From the NCBI GenBank assembly GCA_014281115.1, contig JACONQ010000020.1, positions 620,001-684,000 of the forward strand: a stretch of DNA of 64,000 nt, read 5' to 3'. Shown here piece by piece: positions 24,481 to 36,131 of the stretch. The notes under the pieces are model-generated. The model saw only the letters and a list, made by a program, of their open reading frames with translations. It was not told the origin of the DNA and did no database searches. Numbering within the stretch: the first letter of the stretch is position 1; every line of letters begins with the position of its first letter. The stretch is from Laburnicola sp. R22_1 (lineage: Eukaryota > Ascomycota > Dothideomycetes > Pleosporales > Didymosphaeriaceae). A program made the translations under genes and the position numbers.

Positions 24481-24939
24481 TTACAGTGATATAGATTGCT
24501 TACTAGCAATTATATCTAACTTCTTAGCGTTCTTCTTTTTAAGCTTCTTAAGCTTCTTAATAGACAATAGGTTACAAGCCACATAGTTAGCCTTATAACA
24601 ATTTAGAAGTCGAAGTTATTTGTAGAGATAATCTTCGCAGGCCTATGTAGTATGCTGCTACTTAATAGCCTAATTCTAAATACGCTAAGCTTCTATAAGC
24701 TTTTAATATAACTTCTTTCTATTCTTTTTAAGGAAATTCCACTTTAAGTCTGGAATAAAAATGTCATAGTAAGTGTTGCAAGAGGCACACTTAGTATAGT
24801 ACTTAGAAGAGTAAGATAATATATAAGAGTAACTAGTCTTTAAATAAGCAAAGCAAGGGCGCATTACTAGGTAACTAGAATAATAAATATGGGCAGATAG
24901 GGAAGCTTAACGGTTAGCTTTGGTGCGTGCGGGAGGCAT
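24481..24939 (-). pseudogene. degraded ORF antisense to Gypsy-B pol, before the 3' LTR
   Basis: A 153-codon frame on the minus strand, from ATG 24939 to TAA 24481, is open except for about ten TAA/TAG codons of RIP type and contains no TGA. It starts MPPARTKANR, then has VMRPCFAYLKTSYSYILSYS, YTKCASCNTYYD and a Lys-rich end KKLKKLKKKNAKKLD. It lies wholly between the chromodomain and the 3' LTR, the same place and orientation as the antisense ORF of Gypsy-A, and like it has a C-x2-C pair. Function unknown. Confidence 0.5.
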
Positions 24940-25084
24940 GCTAGGTGGAAGGAAATAAGAGGAAAGAGTATAACCTCTTAGATGCGAGGGAAACACACAC
25001 CTTTATATCTACTTACCACACACTAATAGTATAATTACTAAGATCTCTAAGGTATTAGAATAATAACCTTAAGAGGGAAGTAAG

Positions 25085-25611
25085 TGTTATAATACAATAG
25101 ATAATACACGCGTCAGAACTAGATAATTATAGTTAGAGAATAATTATAGGTAGAGATGCTAGGTAGTAGCAGCGTAATATGCGGAGCGGCTTAGCAAAGA
25201 CGTTATATAAGGAAAATAGAAGCTAGTCTTAGTAGCGCTAAGAAGTAGAAGCTAATAGGCAGACTAGAAGTTAACCTTAGCTAGTAGACATAGTAGAAGC
25301 TAGTAGGCAGAGTGGAAGCTCTATTAAGCTAGTAAGTAGAGATAAGGGGAAGCTTCTAGTAGACAAAGATTAGGACTATATAGATCTAAAGGATCTCCTT
25401 AGTTTTAAATCTTCGTAGTTAACTCTTTATAGTACTATCTCCTATATAAATTAGTTCTAGTTATTCTATCTTGTTTAGGATTAGAAGAGCCTTATATAAG
25501 ACCATTAACATCTCACTCGATTTCTCCTAAAGCCTACTAGCACGGCCACCCTTAAGTTATCTCACCTCCCCTAACATAGATTAGAACAAGGTACGTAACC
25601 CGGTGTTAACA
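25085..25611 (+). repeat. Gypsy-B 3' LTR
   Basis: Starts TGTTATAATACAATAG and ends GGTGTTAACA, so it retains the canonical TG...CA ends that the 5' copy has lost. Followed by CATAA. Confidence 0.95.
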
Positions 25612-25616
25612 CATAA

Positions 25617-28600
25617 GTCCCTCTAGGGCTAATTACTCTAGTAGATATACGTAAAACACTAGGTGGATTTAGAAGTTTTTAGGTAGGCTTAGTTTGTACG
25701 CCTAATTTTCTACTTAGCGTAGAACTTTATAGGGACTCTATACTTATAGTCTAGCTTCTTTTTTAGTCTTAACAAGACTAGGTTCTATGTATTAAGGTAG
25801 ACTATGTCTTCTATAGCAAACTCTACTAGTTTGTGCTTAGAGTTATATGCCTTTGCCTAGTAAGCCTAGGCTTTTATTATAGTTTCTTGCATAATAGCCC
25901 TTATCTAGGCCATTCTAGTCATATTAGCAATAGCCTAAGGTGTTTTACCCCTTAATTAGAGTTCTTTAGCCACGCTAGTAGTTAACAGATTGTATTTATA
26001 TATAGCCTAGAAAGGCGACTTCCCTATAGAGCTGTGTATGCTATTATTGTACGAGTACTCTGCCTTTAATAGTAATAAGGCCTAATTATTCTACTTATAA
26101 TTGTAGAAGACTTATAGGTACTACTCTAGTGTCTAGTTCTGCCTCTTAGTCTGCCCATTTATATATAGGTAAAAGGTAGTCAAAAATAGCTATTTTAACT
26201 CTAAGCACTGCGTAAAGGTGCTCTAGTATTCTAATATAAATAGGCTACCCCTATTTATTACTATTAATCTTAGAGAACTATAGAGCCGTATAATCTCCTA
26301 CTAAAAGATCTTAGCCAGCTCTACTATAGTTATATGCTTATAAATAGTTATATAGTGGACTATCTTACTAAAGCAATCTATAATTACTAGTATACTATTA
26401 TACTTATAGTTACGCACCCTACTCTTAGGAAGGTCTATAATTATGTCTATTATTATATCTTACTAGGGACCTATTAGAATTAGTAAGCTATTAAGTTGGC
26501 CATACTATGCGTGTCTAGTAGGCTTAACTCTTACATAGGCCTTATAAGTCAGAACGTAATCCTTAATAAACTAATAGGCCCTAGGCTACTAGAACTTCCT
26601 CTAGATAATATTAAGTGTTCTTGCAAAACTAAAATAACCTACTAGTAGATTATTATAATAGCGTCTTAAGGTCTTAATCCTAACGTCGGCTAGCACGTAT
26701 AGGCGAATGTTAAACTAGAGTAGATAACCTTTAATTGGGCTCCACAGCTCTATCCATAGTAGGCGATCCTCTATAGGGTGCGAGAGACTCGTCCTTACCC
26801 TAACTACTATTAGGTTGCTTATTATCTCTTTAGAGATAGCTTAAAGTAAGGGGTTCTTAATTTCCTATTATTGTGCATCCTCTAGGGTAGGTCTTTTTCT
26901 AGATTGCGCAATCCGCACAGTGGCTGCTAGCCTAGGCTCTTCTAGCCTCTTCTAGAGTGTTTTAGCTTCCCTAAGCTTTAGCTTACTTTAAAGCTTTCTA
27001 AGCAGTCTTCCTTAGGAACTATTTGTCCTATTAGGCCTTTCCGCTCTTTCTAACTTATAGTTAGGCCTTCTTAAGAGTCCGTTCACTGGGTTTATCTTCC
27101 CTAGGCGGTGTCTAATCTCAAAATTAAATAAGGCGAGCTATTTATCCTATTAGGCCTAGTGTTAGGTTAGGACTTTAGTTGTTATAAACCCCTATAGGTT
27201 AGTATAATTTATTAGAAGCTCTACCTACTCTATAGTGCCTTCTAAGTAGTGCCTTTAGTGTTTAAAGGCTTTTACTATTGTAAGCAGCTCTCTATTATAC
27301 GTGTTGTAATTACGCTTAGCCTGGCTTATCTTGCGTAAGTGGAAGGCAACTAGGTGCCATTATTTCTTTTCTTAGGGTCCTAGATATAGTTAACTTAAAA
27401 TGCTAGATATCACGTATCTAAAGGCGTTAGTCTCTACCCTTAAGGGCAATTTAGAGTTAAAATGGGCTAGTAAGGGCCTACTAGCAAAGCTTTGCTTTAG
27501 TTGCTTAAACGCAGCCTAAGTCTCGCTTAATAGAGCAATAGGTACTAATTCCTCCTTACGTTGTTAGTAACTACTATAGGCCAACCCTTCTAGTTACTAA
27601 GTAAGTATATATAGGGGACTTGCGACCCTTAAAAACTCTTTAATAAATCTTTAGTAGTAATTAGTAAAGCCTAGGAAAATTCTTATATTCTATACTAACT
27701 TAGGCTCTAGCCACTTTTATATACTCTTAACTCTGTCCCCTTTTATATATACACTCTTCGGGCTTACTATAAACCCTAGGTAGCCTACCTCTTAGGTGTA
27801 AAACTTACACTTAGAGAGTTTAGCGTATAGCTTGTGCTAGATAAGCCAATTTAGCACTGTCTTTACGTATTTAATATATTTCTTCTTACTCTAGAAATAT
27901 ATAAGAATGTTATCTAAGTATATAATATAATAGATGTTAAGTAAGTCTAATAGCGTACTATTAATATAGCTCTAAAAGACTATAGAGACATTAGTTAACC
28001 TAAAGGGCATTACTGTGTACTTATAGTGGCTATATCTAGTCTAGAATACTATCTTCTATTTGTCGCCTGCCTTAATTTATATATAGTAATAGGCGTTTCT
28101 TAGGTCTAATTTAGTGTATATAATAGCGGATCCTAGCCAGTCTAGTAACTCTTAGATTAGTAGGAGTAGGTAATAGTTTTTTATAATTACCGCGTTTAGT
28201 CTATAGTAATCTACGCATAATTGCAATCTCCTATTCTTCTTCTTTATAAAAAGGATTAGTGCTTCTACTTCTAATTTTAGGTGGCGTATCCAGCCTCTTT
28301 TAAGATTCCTCTTAATATATTTCTTTAAGACCTGTGCCTCTGGTGCTAATAGGCTATAGAGCGGTCCAAAGGGTACCTTCTTGCCTGCCTTAATATTAAT
28401 AGACATCTTGTAAGGCCTATAGTCCGCTAGTAGGGTGGTGTCTACTTCTAAAAAGGCTTCTTTAAACCTTTCTTAGTAAACCTCGGGTAGAATAGTCTTA
28501 TTTAGACTAGATTGGCCTAGGCTAACTCTATATATAACAAAATAGTTATTATTAGTGTTTTTAGTAGTATTTGCGAATTGTTGTGGCCCCTCTATAGCAA

Positions 28601-30300
28601 CCTTCTAGAATTTGCGCTTACTATTATTAAATCGCAATATATAAGTAGTAAAGTTAGGTAGTAGGTTCTATTTAGTTAACTAGGGCATTTCTAGCACTAT
28701 ATTAACTCCTTTAATGTCCCCTACAACAAATTTGTCTAATCTAGCCTAGGTTTGCTCATAGCTATCTATTATCGCGTAGGCTAGCTTAGTCTGGCCTTAA
28801 ACCTCTAATTTAACTCTGTTTAGAGCCTTATAAGTCTAGTTTATATTTGCTTTTAGTTAGACTACAACCCTCTCTACTATTCTAGTACTAATAAAGTTAG
28901 CCTTTGCACTATAGTCTACTAGGGCCCTTACTTTAAAGAAGCCCACTACTATTTAGATAATTTCTTCTAGAGCAATTAGAGACCCTCTAGCCTTATAGGG
29001 ATCTCTTGCCTCTAAGATGGCTATGGCGAGCAATCTTTATCTCTTTGTGTATATAATAGAGCCTATTAGTCTAAAGGATAAATAACCTAGGGCTTATCTT
29101 TTCCTGCCTTTATCTTTTGCTTTAGGCAGTTATATTTATAGTGCCCTTACTTATAATAGTAAAAATAGTTATTCTTTTTCTAGTCTAGTAGTAATTGTGC
29201 CTTACAACGCTTATTCTGTTTCTTACATTATAGGTTATAGCGCCTCTGGCCTAGTATAGTATTGTTTAACCTAGATTGTTTCTGGCTAGTTATGCCTTGC
29301 CTATTGTTTTCTTAGGCCTCCTTATTATTATCCTTTTGCTTTCGCTTGCCTAGCTTTAGCCTTTAGATAACTCACTAGTGTTGGTTAGTCGTCTCCTCTA
29401 GTTAGATAAGGCTAGTCCACCGCTATAGTTACTATTAGGACCTCTCTACTACTTAACTGTCTAGAGTAGAGAAGAAATCGCTAATATACTAATTGTTATA
29501 ATTATCTAAGGTATAATTAGGGTTAGTCTCTTCCTACTAATCCTTAAGATAGTTTAGAAGTTTAGTTAGGGTCTAATAACCCTAGTTTATATTCTTAATA
29601 CGCTAATAAGCCTCTTATTCTCTTTCCTAGCTCGATTCTAGGGTGTTCACTATAGTCTACTTTATTAGTTTCTATATTATCTTATGCTCGTGTTTATGCT
29701 TAGAGATCTTCTAAACTATCCTATTCTAGAAGTTATGTTATATATTCCTAAGATAGTAGTGTATAAACCTTATCTAGGCTAGATTAGTGCTAAGGGCCAG
29801 TGCGTATTAAATGTAATCTTCGCAGCCTCTTGCCTAGGCGTTTAGTTCCTTTTAGCCTCTTCCTTTAAATTAGGGACACTCTAGCGGTTTTAGTAGTTGT
29901 AGGTCTAAGCTAGCTATTATTATTTAGGGTGGGATAATAGGCACAATGCTAGTCCTTAGGGGCTTTCTTCTATCCTTCTTACTTAGTCGCTTGCTCTTTT
30001 GTCCGCTCTTCTTACGCGAAGAGGAGTTCTCTTTAGGGCTGCTAGGCTTCTCTAATAAGTCGCTACTATTATTAAGGTTACTTATATCCTCTTTAATAGT
30101 TTTAGGCGTTAGTTGCCTACCCTTGCCCTTATTCTTCTTTGTCGCGGCTTTGACGTCGCTTGCAAGGGTTAAGATTCTTTATTTATTACTATTAGGTTCT
30201 ACTTTAACCTATAGAATCTTAAGTTAGTCCTATAAGGCTTTAATAGCCTCGCGCTTCTTTGCAATCTTAATTTCTTACTTAAGTTCCTCTTCTTAATATT
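25617..30300 (-). pseudogene. Gypsy-A gag-pol (RIP-mutated)
   Basis: Minus strand, from about 30.3 kb downward. A CCHC zinc knuckle with Cys-to-Tyr type changes lies near 29,100-29,180, at the end of gag. RT is clear at 28,406-28,152: a Tf2/gypsy entry motif around LAPEAQVLKKYIKRNLKRGW, then ALILFIKKKNRRLQLCVDYY. RNase H is expected near 27.4-27.0 kb. The integrase reads SLSHPIEDRLLW, LRRYYNNLLVGYFSFARTL, then VDIIIDLPKS (first catalytic Asp) and NSILVIIDCFSK (second) near 26.4 kb. The C-terminal stretch before 25,650 resembles the usual PFKI...LP...VFHVSLL segment. Stops are overwhelmingly TAG and TAA. Confidence 0.85.
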
Positions 30301-30504
30301 GTATCTAAGCTTCTTTAGCACTTAAGGCTGTTTGTCCTTTGTCCGTGCTAGTTTGGCCTAGTCTAGAGTCCTTAATGCTAGCGTAAGATTGCCCCTCGCT
30401 AGTTACTATCACTCCGCTTAGGCCAGCTATAGAGGCCAGGCGTTAGCTTTAATAGACGTCGCTTATATTAGAATAATAAGATATAAGGTAGTAAGAAATT
30501 ATAT

Positions 30505-30685
30505 TATAAGATTATAGATATAATGCTTAATCTATTAATTTACTACTAAGACAATCTCTTTAAAAAAGGAAAGTAGGTCTAAAGGCTATAAGGCCTAAGA
30601 AGAAAACTCTAACCTAGCCAAGGCTAATCTAGACTAGTCTAGGGTAACTAGGAGGTTACACTGCCACAGAAGACGCGTTATAACA
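30505..30685 (-). repeat. Gypsy-A 5' LTR
   Basis: Partner of the LTR at 15952. The first dinucleotide reads TA instead of TG, consistent with RIP of a terminal TG. ATCTA lies immediately to its right. Differences between the two LTRs are mostly transitions. Confidence 0.92.
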
Positions 30686-31260
30686 ATCTAGATATTACTA
30701 GACGCTATAATAAGACAAACTAGCTATAGTAATCTATTTGCTATATAACTTATATTATACTACTATATATTCTATAAGAATAGTAGGCGTCTAATCTTTA
30801 TAATACCTATTCTATATATACTTATTATTAGCGTCTAGATTATACTCCTTATTATTGTATATCTTATTATTATTATTATCTAGCTTATTATATATATATA
30901 GACACATAACCGCCAGTCCTATAGAAAGCGTGTTATTAGATTATGGGATAGCTATGCATATTAGATTGTAACCTTAAGGTCTTACGCAATAATTAAATAT
31001 ATTATATAGTGAATAGATAAACACTTAATCTAGTTGTGGATTTTTATACTTTATGCGCAGGCAACCGCATTATATTATTATTATTAACTTTAGTACTATA
31101 GACTAGTATAAACTATAGTATAGCTTATAATTAACTCTATAAGGGGCTAGCTAATTTGTATATACTTAATAGTGTCCTTAAACAGTCGCTAAACTAGTCT
31201 TATTGCTGTACCTTAATTTATAGCGTTTTTTAGCACACTTATAGCTTTCTCTTCTAGTGT
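30686..31260. other. AT-rich RIP DNA at the edge of the nest
   Basis: No gene readable. TpA-rich sequence ends rather sharply near 31,260, where ordinary composition begins. Confidence 0.5.
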
Positions 31261-32995
31261 TATACCGTGTACGGAACGTGCGCAAAGTATTCTTCGTGAT
31301 AGTATAGAGTAATAAAGGTTAATTATACTATACTACGCTATGGTGGACACGCTGTGAATGATACTGCTTAGTCCTAACTCAAGGAGCTGCAATACAGTCC
31401 TAAGATTCTGCGCAGAACTGCATGTATGCTTCCACCTCCAGCTAGGTGCATCCTTCCCTTAATGCTGGTTCATAGTACCTTACATCTGGTAATTCAGATT
31501 TTCATATCCAGCCCATAATGGCATAGTCCGGATCCTGTTATACCTTGTCGCGCTCGTCTTGCAACTACTTGACTTCTCGATATTGTAACCACTCGTTCCC
31601 GACGACTTGCAAAATCCTCCACAGAGTGGTATGTAGACCTTTAACAAGTTGGAGGTATTCCGTTGTCTAGCTCTCCTTACTCTTCGGGTCGGGATTGGAA
31701 TCGGTCGCTTTCAGGACTCCATTTTGGCGTGATTATCGAGCGGGTAGCGAGGATTGAGCTAGTCGACATGGTTGAGCTGGTTGTTGTTGTACACGTCACG
31801 GCGGGTTCGTGGCGAGTGGAAGATGATACAGTTCGTGAAGGAAGTACTGCCTCTTCATGAATTCACATCATTAACCACAGTTGCACATCTTATCTTTCAC
31901 ACTTTTACCATGTGCACTTTCAAGTCACATACAGAACTGTTTTACAACAACCTACCACTCTGCCAACTCATGCAGCAGCATCGTTCGAAGATGATGACCC
32001 AGCGGTATGCGTACAAAACATAGAACTTCATGAATAAATCAGAGGAAAGTTTTCTCGCTCAAGCAATTTCTTCCCTCTCTCTTCCTGCTTTCACTTTTGT
32101 CATTACCTGCACTCACTTATTCCTACGCAATCAACTGATTAGACAACGTTTGTATCTTTTCGATAATCGCGTAGCTTTTCTCGACTAGTTTCCCTATTAA
32201 TGTTGGTGATGGCGATATTGAATCATTTCTTGCACATAGGGCTACAGTACTAGGACAAAAAGCTGAGGACACCGTGTTACCCCAGGATAAGCAATTCTAA
32301 GGCCAAGTGTACCCGAACTTTTGTCCTGCAGCTGTAAAAAGGACCCCGGCGGGCATGAGCAAATGCACATCACCAACCGAAAGACGACTTGAAGGAAAGT
32401 GTACCCATGAATCCCAGCCACACCACCCGAGCGACCCAACCGACAAGAAAAAAAAATATCACCACCAGGGCAATTCCATGACGACGCGTCGCGTAGCTCA
32501 TTAACAAACCCGAAGAGGGGTCATTACCGCGGCAGATCGACGATACAATTTCTCCGTGCGCCACCGCCGCAAAATCCTCCAGTAACGCCGGCCGCACGCT
32601 TGGCCCCCGTTGGAACCATGGCCGCATTGCGAGAAAAAGCTGGAAACGGGGTAAAGCGCGGCGTGCCGTGGAGATGCGCGGGGAAAGACTATTTTCTAGG
32701 CGGTTGGCGGCCGAGGAACGGGTTGGGTTCGTGGAGTGGGATATTCGCACCAATCAATGCGCTTAGCGGGAGCGTTCAACGACTATCGCAGGGAACCAGG
32801 GCGCGGAGGGGACGACGGATGGAGATGCGCGATGCTGGGCTACGACATGTAGCATGATGTAGGCAAGGGTATGGGTAAATTGCATGGTACGCAGCGTCTT
32901 GGTAGACGGAGAAGATTCATCTGCGGGTCGTATTTAAGAGCCTGGGAACGTCTTCTTGCTATCACGAGCCAGTGCTGGTTCAATTGAGCTTGACA
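31261..32995. other. intergenic region upstream of the GH51 gene
   Basis: Balanced composition. Short frames on both strands carry no recognisable motif and overlap one another. A TATA-like TATTTAAG at 32931, 65 bp before the start codon, is the likely core promoter of the arabinofuranosidase gene. Confidence 0.5.
32931..32938 (+). promoter_or_regulatory. TATA-like element of the GH51 gene
   Basis: TATTTAAG at 65 bp upstream of the ATG at 32996, a usual distance for a short fungal 5' leader. No regulator-binding site was identified with confidence. Confidence 0.4.
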
Positions 32996-35254
32996 ATGGT
33001 TGTCCTCAAGCACGCTCTCGCAGCTGCTGCCTGCGCTGCCCAGGTCCTAGCCGTCGACATCGTCGTTCAGTCGACTGGCGGAAATGTAACGGGCAAATTC
33101 GGACACCCCTTCGGTTACGGTTTTCTCCACGAGGTGAGATCAAGGACCAATTGTGATGGAAGCACTTTATTGAGCGGTTACAGGACATCAACAACTCTGG
33201 CGATGGCGGTATCTACGCTGAATTGATCCAGAACCGTGCCTTCCAGTACAGCAGAAACTACCCTGTTTCCACCGCACACTACTTCCCCGTCAATGGCGCT
33301 AGTCTCAGTATCCAGAACCTACCGCAGCCGCTCTCGAAGGCGCTTCCCGCTTCCATGCGAGTTGCCGCTGGAGCTAACAGCACTGGCAAGATTGGATTCA
33401 AGAATGAGGGATACTGGGGAATGGCTGTCAGTCAGCAAAAGTACACGGGATCCTTCTGGGTCAAGGGCGCTTATGAGGGCTCCTTTATCGCGTCGCTGCA
33501 GTCGAATTTAACAGACGACGTATTTGGATCGGTCGAAGTTGCGTCAAAGGCTGTAGAGGATGAGTGGACTGAGCACGAATTTGAGCTCACGCCAGAGAGG
33601 GATGCGCCAAACTCAAACAACACTTTTTCCGTCACCTTTGATGCGGCCGGAACGAAGAATGGGTCATTGGACTTCAATCTCATCAGTCTGTTCCCACCGA
33701 CGTATAAGAACAGGAAGAATGGACTGCGAGTTGATATTGCTGAGGCGCTTGAAGAGATGAACCCTGTATGCCACAGACCCCCTAGTAACTCGATGGGACA
33801 TGACTGACGGGGTGCCAGACCTTCCTTCGCTTTCCTGGTGGTAACATGCTTGAAGGTCGAACGAACGACACATACTGGGACTGGAAAGATACTCTGGGTC
33901 CGCTGAAAGACCGTCCCGGTTTCCAGGGCGTGTGGGGTACGTCATCTCAGCGCACATGCGGCACAGGATACTGACATGATTTGCAAAGGCTACCAACAGA
34001 CGCACGGTCTCGGTATCATGGAATACCTTGAATGGGCCGAAGATATGGGCCTTCAAATCGGTAAGCATGCTATTCTGTCAGCAGTGTAGACATGCTGACA
34101 GCCATCAAGTGGTCGGAGTATGGGCCGGTCTAGCTCTCGACGGTGGTGTCACGCCCAAGGAAGGCCTGCAGCCCTTCATCGATGACGCTCTCAATGAGAT
34201 CGAGTTCGTGAGCGGACCAGCAGACTCCACGTGGGGTGCGAAGCGTGCTGCACTAGGTCATCCGGAACCTTTCGAGCTCAACTACGTCGAAATTTCGAAC
34301 GAGGACTGGCTGGCTGGGTATCCAGAGGGATGGAACTCGTACCGGGAATACCGGTTCCAAATGTTCTTCGACGCCATCAAGGCTGCGTACCCACACATCC
34401 AAGTCATTTCTTCGGCTGCTACGTCGGACCCAGCTCCGGAAGGTGCGACGACAGGCCCAAATCTCGTCGAAGGGCTCGACTTCTCGAAAACACCTGGGGC
34501 CATAGGAGACTACCATCCTTACCGCGAGCCAGATGAGCTTGTTGAAGAGTTTGACCGCTTCGACAATGACATTGGGCACATCGTCGGTGAGGTAGCGGCA
34601 ACGCACGTGAACGGTGCCGAGTACCCACGATGGAGCGGCCCGTTGTACAAGTATCCGTGGTGGATCGGGGCAGTCGGCGAGGCCATCTCGCTCATTGGCT
34701 ACGAGCGCAACTCGGACCGCATCCCAGGCACCTTCTACGCTCCCCTGCTCAAGAATGTGAACCGCTTCCAGTGGCCCATTACGCTTTTGCAGTTCTCTGC
34801 CGACCCGAAGCAGACGACGCGCGCCGTAACCTGGTACTGCTGGAGCCTCTTCGCGCACAGCCCGATCAGCCACACGCTGCCGACGACATCGAACTCGAGT
34901 TATGGGCCGCTGTACTGGGTGGCGGGCAAGGACGAGGCCAGAAACGATGCGTTGGTGTGGAAGGGCGCCGTGTTCAACACGACCAACAGCAGCACGGTGC
35001 CGGTGTCGGTGCACTTCCAAGGCGTCCGCCCGGGCACCAAGGCGTCGCTCACGGTGTTGGCCAACGCGGTGGGCGATCCGTACGCGTACAACGATCCCTT
35101 TACGGGCGTGAATATCGTCAACACGACCAAGAGCGAGCTGAGTGCGGGTGCGAGCGGGGCTTTCGAGTTTGTGCTGCCTGAGCTGAGCGTCGCGGTGCTG
35201 GATACGGAGCGCGCAGGCAGTTCGAGCGGCTATGCGAGCGGTGCAGGCAGATAG
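32996..35254 (+). CDS. secreted alpha-L-arabinofuranosidase, glycoside hydrolase family 51
   Basis: Five exons (32996-33133, 33184-33765, 33819-33936, 33989-34060, 34110-35254) with 49-53-bp introns sum to 2055 nt, 684 residues. ATG 32996 is chosen because it starts a signal peptide (MVVLKHALAAAACAAQVLA). GH51 landmarks: KFGHPFGYGFLHE, GGIYAELIQNRAFQYS, then after intron 2 FLRFPGGNMLEGR. The acid/base Glu is in NYVEISNEDW (about residue 368) and the nucleophile Glu in IGHIVGEVAATH (about 464). A C-terminal beta domain (FELVLPELS-like end) follows. Several N-x-S/T sites agree with secretion. GH51 enzymes release terminal arabinose from arabinoxylan, arabinan and arabinogalactan. Length suits the fungal AbfA group. 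No lesions seen; the introns restore conserved motifs exactly. Confidence 0.95.
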
Positions 35255-35373
35255 GGACCTAGTCGTTGTGGTGGAGAGAAGGCAGCGTGTTGAAGATGGG
35301 ATGGTTCGATTGCTCCGCAGCTGTCATGTGATCGGCCCTTTTACAATAGCAATCCATGCTTTAGCTCCCCACT

Positions 35374-36123
35374 ATGGCTAATCACGTCCCATACACAGTG
35401 ACACACATACATCACCTCCATCGCCGCCCCCTGGAGCTCGATTGCATTGCCACTGCCATAGCAACGAAACACGCGTATCCTGCACGCGCCGCCCTCGCGA
35501 TGCCGATGCCACTGCCGCCCATGCTGTCCGCCTGCGTGCTCTCGCTGGCCATCGGCTGCGTGTCCAACGTCGCTGCCCAGCGGCTCAAGGCGTACACGCG
35601 CGACGAGCCCTTTGTCTTTGACCAGACGCTCTTCGTGCAGTTTGCCACCATGGGCCTCATCACCACGCCCGTCAACTATTACTGGCAGAAGTGGCTCGAG
35701 CACCTGTTCCCCGGCGCGAAGCTGGCCAAGCGCACGCGCGCGGCTTCGGGCGACGACGCGGAGAAGGGCGCCTTCGTTCGCGACGACGGCGAGGACAAGC
35801 GGGCGGCCGATGAGGACGTCTACGTGCGCGACTGGGGCAACGTGCTGAGGAAGTGCTTCATGGACTCCATCTGCCTGGGCGCGTTGCTCAACACGACCAT
35901 GTTCCTGGTGCTGCTGGGCTTCTTGCAGGGCAAGACGGTGGCGCAGATTGGCAGCGACATAAGGGAAGAAGAGCTACGTATCATCTGGGACTCGTACAAG
36001 GTCTGGCCCCTCGCCAACCTGTTCAGCTTCGCCTTCGTGCCCGTCGAGCGCCGCATCGTCTTCCTCAGCTTCTTCGGCTTCCTGTGGAACATCTATCTTA
36101 CCCTCGTCGCCTCGCGACTCTAG
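35374..36123 (+). CDS. Mpv17/PMP22 family membrane protein
   Basis: An intronless ORF of 249 residues. The C-terminal signature is clear: IIWDSYKVWPLANLFSFAFV, then VERRIVFLSFFGFLWNIYLT, the hallmark of Mpv17/PMP22/Sym1 proteins of peroxisomal, mitochondrial or vacuolar membranes. Hydrophobic segments are seen around residues 47-65, 88-105 and 168-188, plus the C-terminal pair. Between the second and third is an acidic-basic linker (residues about 120-150) longer than in short family members. An in-frame ATG at 35500 (MPMPLPPMLSACVLS) matches the usual start of the family better, so the first 42 residues may be 5' UTR. Its stop lies 8 bp from the stop of the convergent downstream gene. Confidence 0.9.
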   Translation: MANHVPYTVTHIHHLHRRPLELDCIATAIATKHAYPARAALAMPMPLPPMLSACVLSLAIGCVSNVAAQRLKAYTRDEPFVFDQTLFVQFATMGLITTPVNYYWQKWLEHLFPGAKLAKRTRAASGDDAEKGAFVRDDGEDKRAADEDVYVRDWGNVLRKCFMDSICLGALLNTTMFLVLLGFLQGKTVAQIGSDIREEELRIIWDSYKVWPLANLFSFAFVPVERRIVFLSFFGFLWNIYLTLVASRL

Positions 36124-36131
36124 ACACCCAC

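Larger units (their letters stand above)
18339..25611 (+). mobile_element. Gypsy-B, Ty3/gypsy chromovirus nested in Gypsy-A
   Basis: A 7273-bp element with 527-bp LTRs at both ends (18339-18865, 25085-25611), bounded by the 5-bp duplication CATAA (18334-18338 and 25612-25616). Coding is on the plus strand: gag, protease, RT, RNase H, integrase, chromodomain. A purine tract (AAGAGGGAAG) lies just before the 3' LTR. The LTR start in the right copy is TGTTATAATA, the same first eight bases as Gypsy-A on its own strand. Strong RIP throughout. Confidence 0.95.
15952..30685 (-). mobile_element. Gypsy-A, Ty3/gypsy (chromovirus) LTR retrotransposon with nested Gypsy-B
   Basis: Direct LTRs of 182 and 181 bp (15952-16133, 30505-30685) are flanked by the identical 5-bp duplication ATCTA (15947-15951 and 30686-30690). 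Coding runs on the minus strand: gag knuckle, protease, RT, RNase H and integrase from about 30.3 to 25.6 kb. The chromodomain reappears beyond Gypsy-B at 18338-18150. Removing the 7.3-kb Gypsy-B plus one CATAA leaves about 7.46 kb, a normal size. On the minus strand the LTR starts TGTTATAAC and a purine-rich AAAGAAAGGGAG precedes the 3' LTR. Confidence 0.93.

Noticed and set aside
29946..30227. A 93-codon plus-strand ORF inside Gypsy-A
   Set aside because: Lies opposite gag of Gypsy-A and has low-complexity Leu-rich composition; unlike the two antisense ORFs near the 3' LTRs it has no start context or motif.
34253..35181. Long open frames antisense to and overlapping the GH51 gene (for example 34253-35020 minus, 34630-35181 plus)
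   Set aside because: Shadows of a GC-rich coding exon; no motif, no splice pattern, and the GH51 frame is unambiguous.
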